NCBI GenBank assembly: GCA_039969355.1 | Contig: JBDVOA010000012.1 | Coordinates: 62,001-126,000, forward strand | Direction: 5' to 3' | Length of the DNA: 64,000 bases | From: JL08 sp039969355 | Lineage (GTDB): Bacteria; Pseudomonadota; Alphaproteobacteria; Rhodobacterales; Rhodobacteraceae | Shown: positions 43,862 through 53,128 of the stretch, piece by piece | Numbering within the stretch: the first letter of the stretch is position 1 | How the letters are laid out: each line of letters begins with the position of its first letter | Program-made: the position numbers and the translations under genes | Notes under the pieces: generated by a model | Databases searched by the model: none | What the model was told of the DNA's origin: nothing | The model's input: only the letters and a program-made list of their open reading frames with translations

Positions 43862-44554
43862 TTAGGGGGAGCCAGGATAATCCCAACTATACGCCCAGTG
43901 TTTTAGTCCCGCCGAACCCTCGTGGGTAAGTTGATATATTCCGGTTCGAACCCGCTCAAACCAGCCGTAGTGATTGTCAGCCATGATGCGCGTCGCCATT
44001 TCCACTTTCACCGCACGCGCTACATCGGCACCTTTGCTAGGCCCTGTCTCAGCAAGATAAGCAGCGCAACGCAGCGCGTCCTGACGATAGCCTGTCACGA
44101 TCCCGTGGCGCGTCGCTCCGCCCAAGTTGGGATCACCCTGCAATCGGTCGAATTCACGCAATAACCTTTGCTGGCGGCGTTTTGACTTGCGGGGGGAATA
44201 GGGCCCCGGGTCGTGATGCACCTCAACATGACCATCTGATAGACGAACCGTCATCACGCCCAAACCCAATTTTCGCGCTAGGGCTTTATTGTCCTTGAAC
44301 GCCTTTTGGAACCGCTTGCCGGAGTGTCTTGGCACAGCAAGGTAGACATTGTCGGTGATCGCCTGACGGGCCACGCATTGATGAAACAACGTCAGCGAAA
44401 ACCCCGTTTTGAGTTCAACAATAACCGGTGGTTCCGAGCCGCGAATTGCAACGACATCTGCGGCCCCTACTTCTGCCTTCACGGTATACCCCTGCCGCTC
44501 AAGGAACATCTTCACAGGTTCGTAAAGCTTTGTTTCAGACAGGCCGGTCATCAT
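43862..44554 (-). CDS. DUF2161 family protein (PD-(D/E)XK phosphodiesterase-like)
   Basis: This 230-residue protein matches the DUF2161 family, annotated as phosphodiesterases of PD-(D/E)XK type. Visible are ETKLYEPVKMFLERQGYTVKAEVGAADVVAIRG and the candidate catalytic element VIVELKTGFSLTLFHQCVARQA (Glu-x-Lys). The C-terminal half has a basic RKSKRRQQRLLREF stretch and a winged-helix-like end. ATG 44554 follows GAGGG. It may act on nucleic acid, but this is only inference. It is monocistronic upstream of groESL. Confidence 0.82.
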   Translation of the reverse strand: MMTGLSETKLYEPVKMFLERQGYTVKAEVGAADVVAIRGSEPPVIVELKTGFSLTLFHQCVARQAITDNVYLAVPRHSGKRFQKAFKDNKALARKLGLGVMTVRLSDGHVEVHHDPGPYSPRKSKRRQQRLLREFDRLQGDPNLGGATRHGIVTGYRQDALRCAAYLAETGPSKGADVARAVKVEMATRIMADNHYGWFERVRTGIYQLTHEGSAGLKHWAYSWDYPGSP

Positions 44555-44814
44555 TTTACGCCCTCAATTTAGAGACAATGATAACTTTTTGGGTGGCGTT
44601 GTCGACGGCCAGCAAGAATTGAACAGGACTATAACAGCGCCAGAGTATTGATGTCGCATCAGGAACTATCTTTTGTTGCACCCCAGAACTTTTTCGAGTT
44701 GAGAAACGGTACAGTGAAAAATGGCGAAATTAGGTCGAAATTGTGCTGGCATTTCGCATTTTAGCTAATATGAACTTAAGACGACTATCGTAATTAGTAA
44801 GCAGGTATGTGTTC

Positions 44815-45546
44815 ATGAAACTGAAATCTGTCGCGCTCGGCGCGATCTTTGCTGGTCTGTTGGCCAGTTCCGCTTTTGCCGCAACCGTCACTGCAAAATA
44901 TAAAGCTACATCCGCCGTTGGATCGCGCGCCGACCACAGCCTGTGGATTTCCACCGGGCTGGGCAATGGTGTCGGAAAGGATTTTAACTTCACGCCATTC
45001 GGGACAATGACCTTTCTCAGCGATGGCACCGCCACGTTGGTCGGCGATGTTGTTTCCCAGACAAACGCACTTGCCGGATTCAAGTTGTCTTATTTCTACG
45101 ACAGCACATTCAAAGATATCAACGGCAACGCGTTCACACCGACATTCAAATCTGAGAATGGTTCGAAGGCGACGGCCTCCACCTTTTATCGCAACCTAGT
45201 GGGTGGAGTTTTGAGAGGTACCGGTATTCTGGCAGGATTGGACTTGAGAGTAACACGCAAACCCGTTAACGGACCCTGGGCAACCCAAATCGGCGGTAGT
45301 AACGGCACTGACAACGGTGCCAACAACAAAAACAAGAACTTTGGTCTGGCCAATTGGTTCATGATTAACGTGACGTCGGCCACTTGCTCTATCTGTTCCA
45401 ACAACTCAACAATCGCCAATCTAAACGGCAAGCAGGGCGACATTAACATCGATCTTACCCCTGTACCGGTGCCCGGAGCAGGCTTCCTGATGGTCGGTGG
45501 ATTGAGTGCATTCGCCGCGCTGCGACGCAAACGTCGCAAGTCCTGA
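44815..45546 (+). CDS. exported protein with VPLPA-CTERM-type sorting signal
   Basis: This 243-residue protein has a signal peptide (LKSVALGAIFAGLLASSAFAA) and a C-terminal tripartite signal: PVPVPGAGFLMVGGLSAFAALRRKRRKS. This means a VP-P-A motif, a hydrophobic helix and a basic tail, as in VPLPA-CTERM proteins processed by an exosortase. The middle is a low-charge, Gly- and Asn-rich beta-type domain (CSICSNNST has a pair of cysteines). It is probably surface-attached or part of the extracellular matrix. Its exosortase is not in the window. Confidence 0.85.
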   Translation: MKLKSVALGAIFAGLLASSAFAATVTAKYKATSAVGSRADHSLWISTGLGNGVGKDFNFTPFGTMTFLSDGTATLVGDVVSQTNALAGFKLSYFYDSTFKDINGNAFTPTFKSENGSKATASTFYRNLVGGVLRGTGILAGLDLRVTRKPVNGPWATQIGGSNGTDNGANNKNKNFGLANWFMINVTSATCSICSNNSTIANLNGKQGDINIDLTPVPVPGAGFLMVGGLSAFAALRRKRRKS

Positions 45547-45569
45547 CACAAACATATTTTCATTTCAAT

Positions 45570-45596
45570 CGGGTGGTCTGTTGGCCGCCCGTTTTT
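45570..45596 (+). terminator. Rho-independent terminator after the VPLPA-CTERM gene
   Basis: CGGGTGG, 8-base loop, CCGCCCG, then TTTTT. Stem of seven pairs with one G-T pair. It lies 24 bases after the stop and ends this transcript before the pyrophosphatase gene. Confidence 0.8.
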
Positions 45597-45701
45597 GTTG
45601 GGACGAGCCAGTCGCAGGGGTGCGGCAGAATGCGGCGTGACAACGCTTTGACACAGTCCTATAAGCCCCGAAAACAGCCCGATTATTACAGGAGCACGCA
45701 T

Positions 45702-46622
45702 ATGACCACTCTCGTTTTTGGCCACAAATCCCCCGATACAGACAGCACAGGCAGCCCGATCATCTGGGCGTGGTGGCTGAACCAGATCAAAGGTATCGAT
45801 GCGAAGCCAGCATTGCTGGGCGAGCCAAACACAGAAGCGCTTTTCATGCTGGATCATTGGAAATTGGATAAGCCGCAAATCATCGGCGATGTTGAAGATG
45901 ACCAACCCGTTGTAATCGTTGACACCAACAACCCTGCTGAATTGCCCAACAACATCAACAACGCAGACATTCGGGCCATCATCGACCACCACAAGCTAGT
46001 CGGTGGCTTGGAAACCAAAGGCCCGATAAACATCGTCATCGAACCTTTGGCCTGTACCGCGACCATCATGCGCAAGATCATTGGGGACGACATAGCCAGC
46101 ATGCCGGACGCCGTAAAAGGCGCCATGTTAACCTGCATCCTGTCCGACACTTTGGAATTCCGCAGCCCGACTACAACAGCCGAAGACAAAGCGATTGCCG
46201 ATGAATTGGCAGCAGACCTGGGGATCGACATTGGCAACTATGCCGCCAAAATGTTCGCGGCCAAGTCAGACGTTTCTGCGTTTTCCGAAGCCGAATTGTT
46301 GCGCATGGATTCCAAGGAATACGAAGTCGACGGCATGCAGTTTCGGGTTTCGGTTCTGGAAACCACCTCGCCGCAGTCTGTTCTCGACCGCAAGGACGCC
46401 CTGATGTCTGCGATGCCAGGCGTCGCATCCGAAGATGGCGCTGATCAGGTCTTGCTGTTTGTGGTCGACATTCTGAAGGAAGAAGCAACGTTGCTTGTTC
46501 CCAATGAATTGGTAAAATCCATCGCCAAGAAAAGCTTTGACGCGGATGCAACAAGTGACAGCGTTGTTCTGCCGGGCGTCATGAGCCGCAAAAAGCAGAT
46601 CATTCCGAACCTCAAAGTTTAA
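45702..46622 (+). CDS. ppaC: manganese-dependent (family II) inorganic pyrophosphatase
   Basis: This hydrolyses pyrophosphate to two phosphates. ATG 45702 follows AGGAGCACGCAT, giving 306 residues, the family length. DHH-family motifs are GHKSPDTDSTGS near the start, VDTNNP, AIIDHHK (DHH) at about residue 90, and the C-terminal DHHA2 domain with MSRKKQI (the active-site SRKKQ). Family II enzymes need Mn or Co and are faster than family I. Confidence 0.96.
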   Translation: MTTLVFGHKSPDTDSTGSPIIWAWWLNQIKGIDAKPALLGEPNTEALFMLDHWKLDKPQIIGDVEDDQPVVIVDTNNPAELPNNINNADIRAIIDHHKLVGGLETKGPINIVIEPLACTATIMRKIIGDDIASMPDAVKGAMLTCILSDTLEFRSPTTTAEDKAIADELAADLGIDIGNYAAKMFAAKSDVSAFSEAELLRMDSKEYEVDGMQFRVSVLETTSPQSVLDRKDALMSAMPGVASEDGADQVLLFVVDILKEEATLLVPNELVKSIAKKSFDADATSDSVVLPGVMSRKKQIIPNLKV

Positions 46623-46798
46623 GATTTCAAGCTAGTTTCAGAATGCTGGGTTAGTGCCTCAATCGCCAACCCGGCCGTCGCCTATAGCATTTCGCGTTAA
46701 ACTTGAATCACACAACGCTGCCTGAAATCAAAGATTTCAACACGTTAGGTGATACCGAGTGTCTCAAGCTAAACACGAAACGCTTTGATTGGTTCGGC

Positions 46799-47131
46799 TT
46801 ACCCTGTGGCGGGCTTATAACTGCCAGAAGCTGCCTTGGCTGTTTCCATGGCTTTTATCGCCTCTTGGGAGGTCATCAATTTGGTTGTTGATCCACCGGA
46901 AAACGCACCCGAGGACCCTACTGCCAAGGCACAGGCTGCCATCGCGTTGTCATCCGGCGCCTCGACAATGACCATAACATCCTCAGTGCCAAAGCAGAAA
47001 TACAAGTTGTGTAACTTTCCCCCCAAGGCTTCTATAAGCTTTCTTGCGGGCGCTTCCCGATCCTGTGGATTGTCAACCATAGCTTTGATTGCAGCCGTCG
47101 TGTAGCGGGCTTGAAACATATAAAGTGGCAT
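46799..47131 (-). CDS. GYD domain-containing protein
   Basis: This 110-residue protein of the GYD family begins PLYMFQARYTTAAIKAMV, from ATG 47131 after GGGAGGAATTTCT. It has the alternating alpha-beta pattern EALGGKLHNLYFCFGTEDVMVIVEAPDDNAMAACALAV, a ferredoxin-like fold. Function unknown; some members are suspected dimeric binding proteins. It is divergent from the HAD hydrolase gene. Confidence 0.9.
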   Translation of the reverse strand: MPLYMFQARYTTAAIKAMVDNPQDREAPARKLIEALGGKLHNLYFCFGTEDVMVIVEAPDDNAMAACALAVGSSGAFSGGSTTKLMTSQEAIKAMETAKAASGSYKPATG

Positions 47132-47320
47132 AGAAATTCCTCCCAATATTGAAAAAAGCCGCGCAGATGCAGTTCAAGCCGCATTGGCGACCAGGGCAAC
47201 ATATCCGAAAACGCCGATTTGGCCTAATTGGCCAATGTACCTCTTTTCGATGGTCGCAGGCTGCCTGTTCTCGTATTCAAAACCAACGCATACCGCCGGA
47301 CATTCATTCAAGAGGCCCCA

Positions 47321-48196
47321 ATGACACAAATCATCTCTGCCCTTTCCGAAGTTTCTGATCGTTACAAGGCACTTTTTGTCGATCTGTGGGGCTGCGTTCA
47401 CAATGGTGTAAAGGCGTTTCCAGAAGCAGTGGCCGCCCTACAGGAATATCGCAAAACGGGGGGAACAGTTGTGTTGCTGACGAATTCGCCTAAGCCGCGG
47501 GCGGGTGTGGCGCCTCAGATCCGTGGCTTTGGCGTTCCGGATGACGCCTGGGACACTATTGCGACATCGGGCGATTCAGCGCGTGCTGCAATGTTTCGCG
47601 GAGCTGTCGGTCAGAAGGTCTATTTCATGGGCGACGAAACACGTGACGCGGGTTTCTTTGAACCTATCCACGTTATTGAAGACCCTGTCCACGTCACTCG
47701 CGTACCGTTGTCTGAGGCAGAAGGCATTGTTTGTTGTGGTCCGTTTGACGCGCTGGCGCACCCGGACGCAAATCGCGCCGAATTCCTTTTTGCAAAGAAC
47801 AAGGGGCTGAAACTGCTTTGTGCAAACCCTGATATAGTAGTGGACCGGGGCGAGACTCGAGAGTGGTGCGCGGGCGCACTGGCGCAGCTTTATACCGAAA
47901 TGGGGGGCGAGAGCCTGTATTTCGGTAAGCCGCACCCGCCAATCTATGATCTGGCGCGCCGCCGCCTATCAGAAATTGGGAAATTTGCACCCGACAGCGC
48001 CATTCTCGCGATTGGCGATGGTGTTCTGACCGACATCAAAGGCGCAATGGGCGAAGACATTGATTCCATCTTTATCTCGGGTGGCTTAGCAGCTGCAGAG
48101 ACAAAAACGACGCGCCAACCCGACCCAGATGCCCTAACTTCTTATTTAGAAAAAGAAATGTCGAGCCCAACCTATACGATCGGACAACTCAGGTAG
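47321..48196 (+). CDS. HAD-superfamily subfamily IIA hydrolase (TIGR01459-like)
   Basis: The start at ATG 47321 gives 291 residues. HAD motif 1 is FVDLWGCVHNG (an aspartate nucleophile), motif 2 is LLTNSPKPRAGV, and motif 4 is AIGDGVLTDIKGAMGE. A substrate-specificity cap lies between. The family, common in Rhizobiales and Rhodobacterales, hydrolyses unknown phosphorylated metabolites. GYD lies on the opposite strand upstream. The MaoC gene follows at 48297 after 100 bases. Confidence 0.92.
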   Translation: MTQIISALSEVSDRYKALFVDLWGCVHNGVKAFPEAVAALQEYRKTGGTVVLLTNSPKPRAGVAPQIRGFGVPDDAWDTIATSGDSARAAMFRGAVGQKVYFMGDETRDAGFFEPIHVIEDPVHVTRVPLSEAEGIVCCGPFDALAHPDANRAEFLFAKNKGLKLLCANPDIVVDRGETREWCAGALAQLYTEMGGESLYFGKPHPPIYDLARRRLSEIGKFAPDSAILAIGDGVLTDIKGAMGEDIDSIFISGGLAAAETKTTRQPDPDALTSYLEKEMSSPTYTIGQLR

Positions 48197-48296
48197 TTCA
48201 GAAAAGACTTGATTTTCTGCACGCGCAAAGTAATAAAGTTGCTAAACTTAGCGGCCAAGCAACCTAATTATTACCCTTGCACCGAAGGAGGAGCTC

Positions 48297-48740
48297 ATGT
48301 TGGACAACATGCCCCGTGGCACGATCTGTATCGAAGACTTGGAAATGGGTATGAGACGTTCCTTGGACAAAGTCGTGACAGATCAGGACATCGAAATGTT
48401 CGCGCAGGTTTCGACGGACCACAATCCTGTGCATCTGGACGATGACTATGCTCAGGACACCATTTTTGAAGGCCGCATTGCGCATGGGATGCTGACCGCT
48501 GGCCTGATCTCGGCTGTTATTGGCGAACAGCTACCGGGCCATGGCACCGTTTACATGGGCCAAACCCTGAAATTTCTCGCGCCTGTGCGACCCGGCGACA
48601 TGGTGCATGCCGAAGTCAAGGTGATCGATATCGACTTTGCCAAACGCCGCGTCAAACTGGATTGCCATTGCGCAGTCGGTGGCAAGAAGGTTTTGATCGG
48701 AGAGGCAACAGTGCTCGCTCCCAGTCGCAAGTTCGACTAG
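48297..48740 (+). CDS. MaoC-family dehydratase
   Basis: This 147-residue hot-dog-fold hydratase resembles (R)-specific enoyl-CoA hydratases. The hydratase motif is DHNPVHLDDDYA (Asp and His catalytic, about residues 41-52), followed by GRIAHGMLTAGLISAVIGEQLPG. It starts at ATG 48297, directly after GGAGGAGCTC. ribF begins 49 bases downstream. The substrate is an enoyl-CoA not specified by the sequence. Confidence 0.92.
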   Translation: MLDNMPRGTICIEDLEMGMRRSLDKVVTDQDIEMFAQVSTDHNPVHLDDDYAQDTIFEGRIAHGMLTAGLISAVIGEQLPGHGTVYMGQTLKFLAPVRPGDMVHAEVKVIDIDFAKRRVKLDCHCAVGGKKVLIGEATVLAPSRKFD

Positions 48741-48788
48741 GCCCAACACGCGCTTGCACCTATGCGCGCGGACCGCTACCCAAGCGTT

Positions 48789-49721
48789 ATGCGAATTGTC
48801 CGTGATATTGAGTTTGTCGAAGAGGAGGATCGCGGTGCCAGCGCAGCGATCGGGAACTTTGACGGTGTGCATCTTGGCCACCAATCAGTCATAGAATTAG
48901 CCCGAAATGCCGCGCCCGACGCCCCGGTGGGCGTCATGACGTTTGAACCACATCCACGTCAATATTTTGCACCTTCTGCCCCGCCGTTCCGATTGATGAG
49001 CCGAGAGGCCCGTGCCAGCCGACTTGAAAAACTCGGTGTAAAACGACTTTACGAGTTGAACTTCAATGCTTCACTTGCCTCGCTCACGCCTGAGCAGTTT
49101 GCCCGCAACGTCATCGCGGACGGGCTTGCCTTGACCCATGTGGTTGTAGGGTCAGATTTTTGCTTTGGAAAGGGCCGCGCTGGTCGGGCGCAGGATTTGG
49201 TTGAATTTGGCGATCTTATGGGCTTTGGCGTGACCATTGCGCCTATGGTCACAAATGCGACAGCAAGGGTTTCCTCAACCGCGATCCGTGACGCCCTGAG
49301 CGAAGCCTGCCCGAGAGACGCAGCTGCCATGCTGGGGCACTGGCACCGTATTGAGGGCCAGGTGATCAGCGGTGAACAACGTGGACGTGAGCTTGGATTT
49401 CCCACGGCGAATATATCGATTGACGGGCTGCATCCTCCTGCCTTTGGCGTCTACGCTGTCTTGATCGATGTTCTGGATGGCCCGCACGCGGGGAGCTACC
49501 AGGGGGCGGCCTCGCTCGGTGTGCGGCCCATGTTCGGCGAAAACATTGCCAACCTAGAGACATACCTCTTTGATTTCTCCGGCGATCTTTATGGCGCCCA
49601 AGTTTCAGTCGCGCTAGTCGAACATCTGCGGGGTGAGGAAGTTTTTGACAATCTTGATGGCTTGATATCCCAAATGAGTACAGATTGTATCAACGCCCGC
49701 GCGATTCTAAGTGCACTATGA
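48789..49721 (+). CDS. ribF: bifunctional riboflavin kinase / FAD synthetase
   Basis: RibF phosphorylates riboflavin to FMN and adenylates FMN to FAD. The start at ATG 48789 gives 310 residues. The N-terminal FAD synthetase part has AIGNFDGVHLGHQ at about residue 19 and TFEPHPRQYF at about 52. The C-terminal riboflavin kinase has GQVISGEQRGRELGFPTANI and ASLGVRPMF. Its stop overlaps the next gene by four bases (ATGA). Confidence 0.95.
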   Translation: MRIVRDIEFVEEEDRGASAAIGNFDGVHLGHQSVIELARNAAPDAPVGVMTFEPHPRQYFAPSAPPFRLMSREARASRLEKLGVKRLYELNFNASLASLTPEQFARNVIADGLALTHVVVGSDFCFGKGRAGRAQDLVEFGDLMGFGVTIAPMVTNATARVSSTAIRDALSEACPRDAAAMLGHWHRIEGQVISGEQRGRELGFPTANISIDGLHPPAFGVYAVLIDVLDGPHAGSYQGAASLGVRPMFGENIANLETYLFDFSGDLYGAQVSVALVEHLRGEEVFDNLDGLISQMSTDCINARAILSAL

Positions 49722-50188
49722 AAGACCCTATAGATCGCAGTGGTTTGAGCAAAAGATTTTGGGAACACAAACCCCTGAATCGCATGACCCAAACCGAATG
49801 GGAGGCACTGTGCGATGGATGCGGCAAATGTTGCCTAAACAAACTTGAAGATGAGGAATCTGGCGAAGTTGCATTAACTCGCGTCGCTTGCCGCCTTTTG
49901 GATGATGCTACATGTCGATGTGCTCAGTACGATATCAGACATCAATTTGTCCCGGAATGCATCGTTCTTAAACCGGAAAATCTGGATAGCCATGCCTACT
50001 GGATGCCGCAAACCTGTGCCTACAGGTTGTTGTGGGAAGGGAAACCCCTTTTTGACTGGCACCCGCTCATCTCAGGCACGCCCCAATCTGTGCACGATGC
50101 CGGTGTCTCGGTTCAGGATTGGACCGTCAGCGAATTCGAGACCCCTGAAGAAGAGTGGGAAGATCATGTCATAGAGGAACCAGTCTGA
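49718..50188 (+). CDS. YcgN-family cysteine cluster protein
   Basis: This 156-residue protein is of the UPF0260/YcgN group. A cysteine-rich N-terminal region CDGCGKCCLNKL and CRLLDDATCRCAQY suggests a metal or Fe-S site of the YkgJ type. Conserved FWEHKPLNRMTQTEWEALC is at the start. It overlaps ribF at its start and shares one base with the threonine aldolase gene at its stop, so all three are cotranscribed. Function unknown. Confidence 0.88.
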   Translation: MKDPIDRSGLSKRFWEHKPLNRMTQTEWEALCDGCGKCCLNKLEDEESGEVALTRVACRLLDDATCRCAQYDIRHQFVPECIVLKPENLDSHAYWMPQTCAYRLLWEGKPLFDWHPLISGTPQSVHDAGVSVQDWTVSEFETPEEEWEDHVIEEPV

Positions 50189-51231
50189 TGTTTTTCGCTT
50201 CTGATAACGCTGGCCCGGTGCATCCGGCAGTGATGGAAGCGCTGAATGAAGCCAACAGTGGATTTGCCGCTTCGTACGGTGCAGATGCGCTTACTGTCGA
50301 TGTACGTACGCGGTTGCGCAACATTTTCGAGGCCCCGGACGCTGCTGTTTATCTGGTCGCTACCGGCACCGCGGCAAATTCTCTTGCTCTGGCAACCCTA
50401 GGACAACCCTGGCAGACTATATTTTGCGCACCGTTGGCCCATATTGAGGAAGACGAGTGTAACGCGCCTGAATTCTACACAGGTGGGGCAAAGCTGACTC
50501 TTGTTGGAGACAGCGACAAGATGACAGGTCAAACGCTACTGGATACATTGACGGCCCTTCAGGTCCGTGATGTGCACCGCGCCCAGGCCGGGCCGGTCTC
50601 GATCACTCAGGTCACAGAATGCGGCACCCTCTACACGCTCGACGAGATTCGGGCGATCACGGACCAGGCCAGGATGAGCGGCTTGCCGGTCCATCTGGAT
50701 GGCGCCCGGTTCTCGAATGCGTTAGTCGCTCTGGGCTGTACAGCGGCCGAGATGTCATGGAAATCAGGCATTGATGTCGTGAGTTTTGGTGGTACGAAAA
50801 ACGGGCTGATGGGCGCCGAGGCGGTGATCTTTTTTGATCCGGCGCATGCTTGGGAGTTCGAGCTAAGACGCAAACGCGGCGCACATCTTTTTTCCAAGCA
50901 TCGCTATCTTTCTGCACAGATGGCAGCGTATCTGCGCAATGATCTTTGGCTAGAGACCGCAAGTGCCGCAAATGCAAGCTGCGCCAGATTGGCGGCGGGC
51001 CTGCGTGCGGCAAACATTCAGCTTGATTTTGAACCGCAGGCGAACATGATTTTCTGTTCGATTCCAAGGGTTCTGGCGCAGCGCCTTCAATTGCGGGGCG
51101 CGACTTTTTCCGTAATGCAGGGATCGATCGACACCGGCCCGCCAGACGCACTCTTACCCATCAGGTTGGTGTGTGACTGGTCGATCACGCACGACCAGAT
51201 TGACCAGTTCTTAGAAATTGTCAGCAGCTAA
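50188..51231 (+). CDS. low-specificity L-threonine aldolase
   Basis: This PLP enzyme splits L-threonine and L-allo-threonine to glycine and acetaldehyde. The 347-residue protein has the PLP-site landmark VHLDGARFSNALVALG and the Schiff-base lysine in SFGGTKNGLMGAE (about residue 203). Other conserved parts are DNAGPVHPAVMEAL at the start and VATGTAANSLAL. Beta-eliminating lyases share the fold and cannot be fully ruled out. Confidence 0.92.
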   Translation: MFFASDNAGPVHPAVMEALNEANSGFAASYGADALTVDVRTRLRNIFEAPDAAVYLVATGTAANSLALATLGQPWQTIFCAPLAHIEEDECNAPEFYTGGAKLTLVGDSDKMTGQTLLDTLTALQVRDVHRAQAGPVSITQVTECGTLYTLDEIRAITDQARMSGLPVHLDGARFSNALVALGCTAAEMSWKSGIDVVSFGGTKNGLMGAEAVIFFDPAHAWEFELRRKRGAHLFSKHRYLSAQMAAYLRNDLWLETASAANASCARLAAGLRAANIQLDFEPQANMIFCSIPRVLAQRLQLRGATFSVMQGSIDTGPPDALLPIRLVCDWSITHDQIDQFLEIVSS

Positions 51232-51321
51232 GCTGGTCGAGCCAAAAATCAAGCGGTATCGCTTTGTCAGAATTGAAATGGATGATGCGGCACTATGTGC
51301 TTGGCGCCCAGCTATGCAACG

Positions 51322-51921
51322 TCAGTCTCGAGCGGCCAAATGCGCATCCAGATCATCCAGCCGATCTTCTCCCCAGAAACGCTGATCGTCATCCGTTATC
51401 AAGAACGGAGCGCCAAAGGCGCCACGATTCACCGCCTCTTCCAGATTTGCGGCGTAGGTTTCGGCACCAGCCAGTAACCCACTATCGGCCAGTTTCGGAT
51501 CAAAACCCGCATCCGAAAGACATTTGCGTATCACATCGTCCTGCGCAATATCCAATTCGTCGCACCAGCATGCCTTAGTAAAAGCGGCAACCAGCCCAGC
51601 AAGATCGCCACCACCAGCAGATTGAGCTGCAATGATTGCATACGAAGATGGTGCCGGATTCGTCGGCCAATGGGCGGGTTTCAGATTTAGCTTCTTGCCG
51701 ACGATCACCGACCTTCTAGCCATGTCCTGCAAGCGGTATTCTTGCCGAGATATGTGCCTGTCTTTGGGTGGTGTTCCACCGGTTCGGCTGAACAGACCCA
51801 TGATATCAAGAGGCTTATACGAGATCGTCGCGCCATTCTTTTTTGCGATTTCGGCCGGGCGTGTACCAGACAAGTAAGTGAAAGGTGAAATCGTTGCGAA
51901 AAAGTAATCTATATGAGCCAT
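51322..51921 (-). CDS. 2-hydroxychromene-2-carboxylate isomerase-like (kappa-class GST fold)
   Basis: This 199-residue DsbA-fold protein has no CXXC. The active-site serine position is in YFFATISPFTYLSG at the start, then VGKKLNLKP and the late GAFGAPFLITDDDQRFWGEDRLDDL, all typical of HCCA isomerases and kappa-class GSTs. It is a monocistronic gene, divergent from prs and convergent with the threonine aldolase gene. A role in naphthalene breakdown is unlikely without neighbours; glutathione-dependent isomerisation is plausible. Confidence 0.88.
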   Translation of the reverse strand: MAHIDYFFATISPFTYLSGTRPAEIAKKNGATISYKPLDIMGLFSRTGGTPPKDRHISRQEYRLQDMARRSVIVGKKLNLKPAHWPTNPAPSSYAIIAAQSAGGGDLAGLVAAFTKACWCDELDIAQDDVIRKCLSDAGFDPKLADSGLLAGAETYAANLEEAVNRGAFGAPFLITDDDQRFWGEDRLDDLDAHLAARD

Positions 51922-52029
51922 TTTCTTTCTCCATACCGCCTGAATGTTGGACGAACCGTAAGGCCATGCTAAGCGGTGTCAACATTACGATTCTGTCACA
52001 TAACCGCATCTGCTCGGGAACCTCACAAT

Positions 52030-53055
52030 ATGCCAGCAATAGTCGAACCCAAGATGATAGCGGGGAATGCAAACCAACCACTAGCCAAGGCAATTGCCAG
52101 GCGAATGAGCATGTACCGAGGAACAAATGTAGGGTTGGTCGAAGCCCGGGTTGAGCGATTTAACGACGGTGAAATTTTTGTCGAAGTTTTTGAGAACGTG
52201 CGTGGCGAGGACATGTTCATCATTCAGCCGACATCGAATCCGGCCAACGACAATCTTATGGAGCTGTTGATTATGTCAGATGCGTTGCGCCGTTCAAGCG
52301 CAGCACGCATTACTGCGGTTCTCCCATATTTCGGATACGCGCGTCAGGACAGGCGCACCAAAGCCCGCACACCAATATCGGCCAAACTAGTCGCGAACAT
52401 GCTGGTTGAGGCAGGCATAGAACGGGTCCTGACCATGGATTTGCACGCGGCGCAGATTCAGGGTTTCTTTGATATTCCGGTGGACAACCTCTATGCCTCT
52501 CCAATTTTTGCGCTCGATATCCAGTCGCAATTCAAGGACAGGATGGGCGAACTCATGATCGTCTCGCCGGACGTTGGCGGCGTCGCGCGCGCGAGAGAGT
52601 TGGCCAAACGCATTAATTCGCCGCTCTCCATTGTTGACAAACGCCGCGAAAAGGCCGGTGAAGTCGCCGAAATGACGGTGATTGGCGATGTGAAAGGTAA
52701 GACTTGCCTGATCGTAGACGACATGTGCGATACTGCAGGAACTTTGTGCAAAGCCGCCGAAGTACTGTTAGAAAACGGCGCAAAGGAAGTGCATTCCTAT
52801 ATTACACATGGTGTCATGTCCGGTCCCGCAGTCGAGCGAGTCACCAATTCTGTCATGAAATCGCTGGTTATTACTGATTCAATTCAACCGACAGAAGCAG
52901 TGATGGGTGCCAAAAATGTGCGCATCGTGCCCACTGCGCCTTTGTTTGCCCAGGCAATATTGAACATCTGGAACGGAACATCTGTGTCTTCGCTGTTTGA
53001 AGCACACACCCTGGAACCGATTTATGATGGGATGTATATGCCCCTACTTTCCTGA
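52030..53055 (+). CDS. prs: ribose-phosphate pyrophosphokinase
   Basis: Prs makes PRPP from ribose 5-phosphate and ATP for nucleotides, His and Trp. The start at ATG 52030 gives 341 residues. Motifs: VERFNDGEIFVEVFENVRGED at the start, YFGYARQDRRTKARTPISAKL, the flag region DLHAAQIQGFFDIPVDNLYA, and the PRPP-binding LIVDDMCDTAGTLCKAA. It is slightly longer than the usual 315 residues, with an N-terminal extension and an insert typical of Rhodobacteraceae. Divergent from the isomerase gene. Confidence 0.96.
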   Translation: MPAIVEPKMIAGNANQPLAKAIARRMSMYRGTNVGLVEARVERFNDGEIFVEVFENVRGEDMFIIQPTSNPANDNLMELLIMSDALRRSSAARITAVLPYFGYARQDRRTKARTPISAKLVANMLVEAGIERVLTMDLHAAQIQGFFDIPVDNLYASPIFALDIQSQFKDRMGELMIVSPDVGGVARARELAKRINSPLSIVDKRREKAGEVAEMTVIGDVKGKTCLIVDDMCDTAGTLCKAAEVLLENGAKEVHSYITHGVMSGPAVERVTNSVMKSLVITDSIQPTEAVMGAKNVRIVPTAPLFAQAILNIWNGTSVSSLFEAHTLEPIYDGMYMPLLS

Positions 53056-53128
53056 GTTAGCGTATTGTCTCACATTGCGGCGCGCCCGAGAGCGACCGTC
53101 GCAAATTAGATGAGTGGCCGGATCAACG

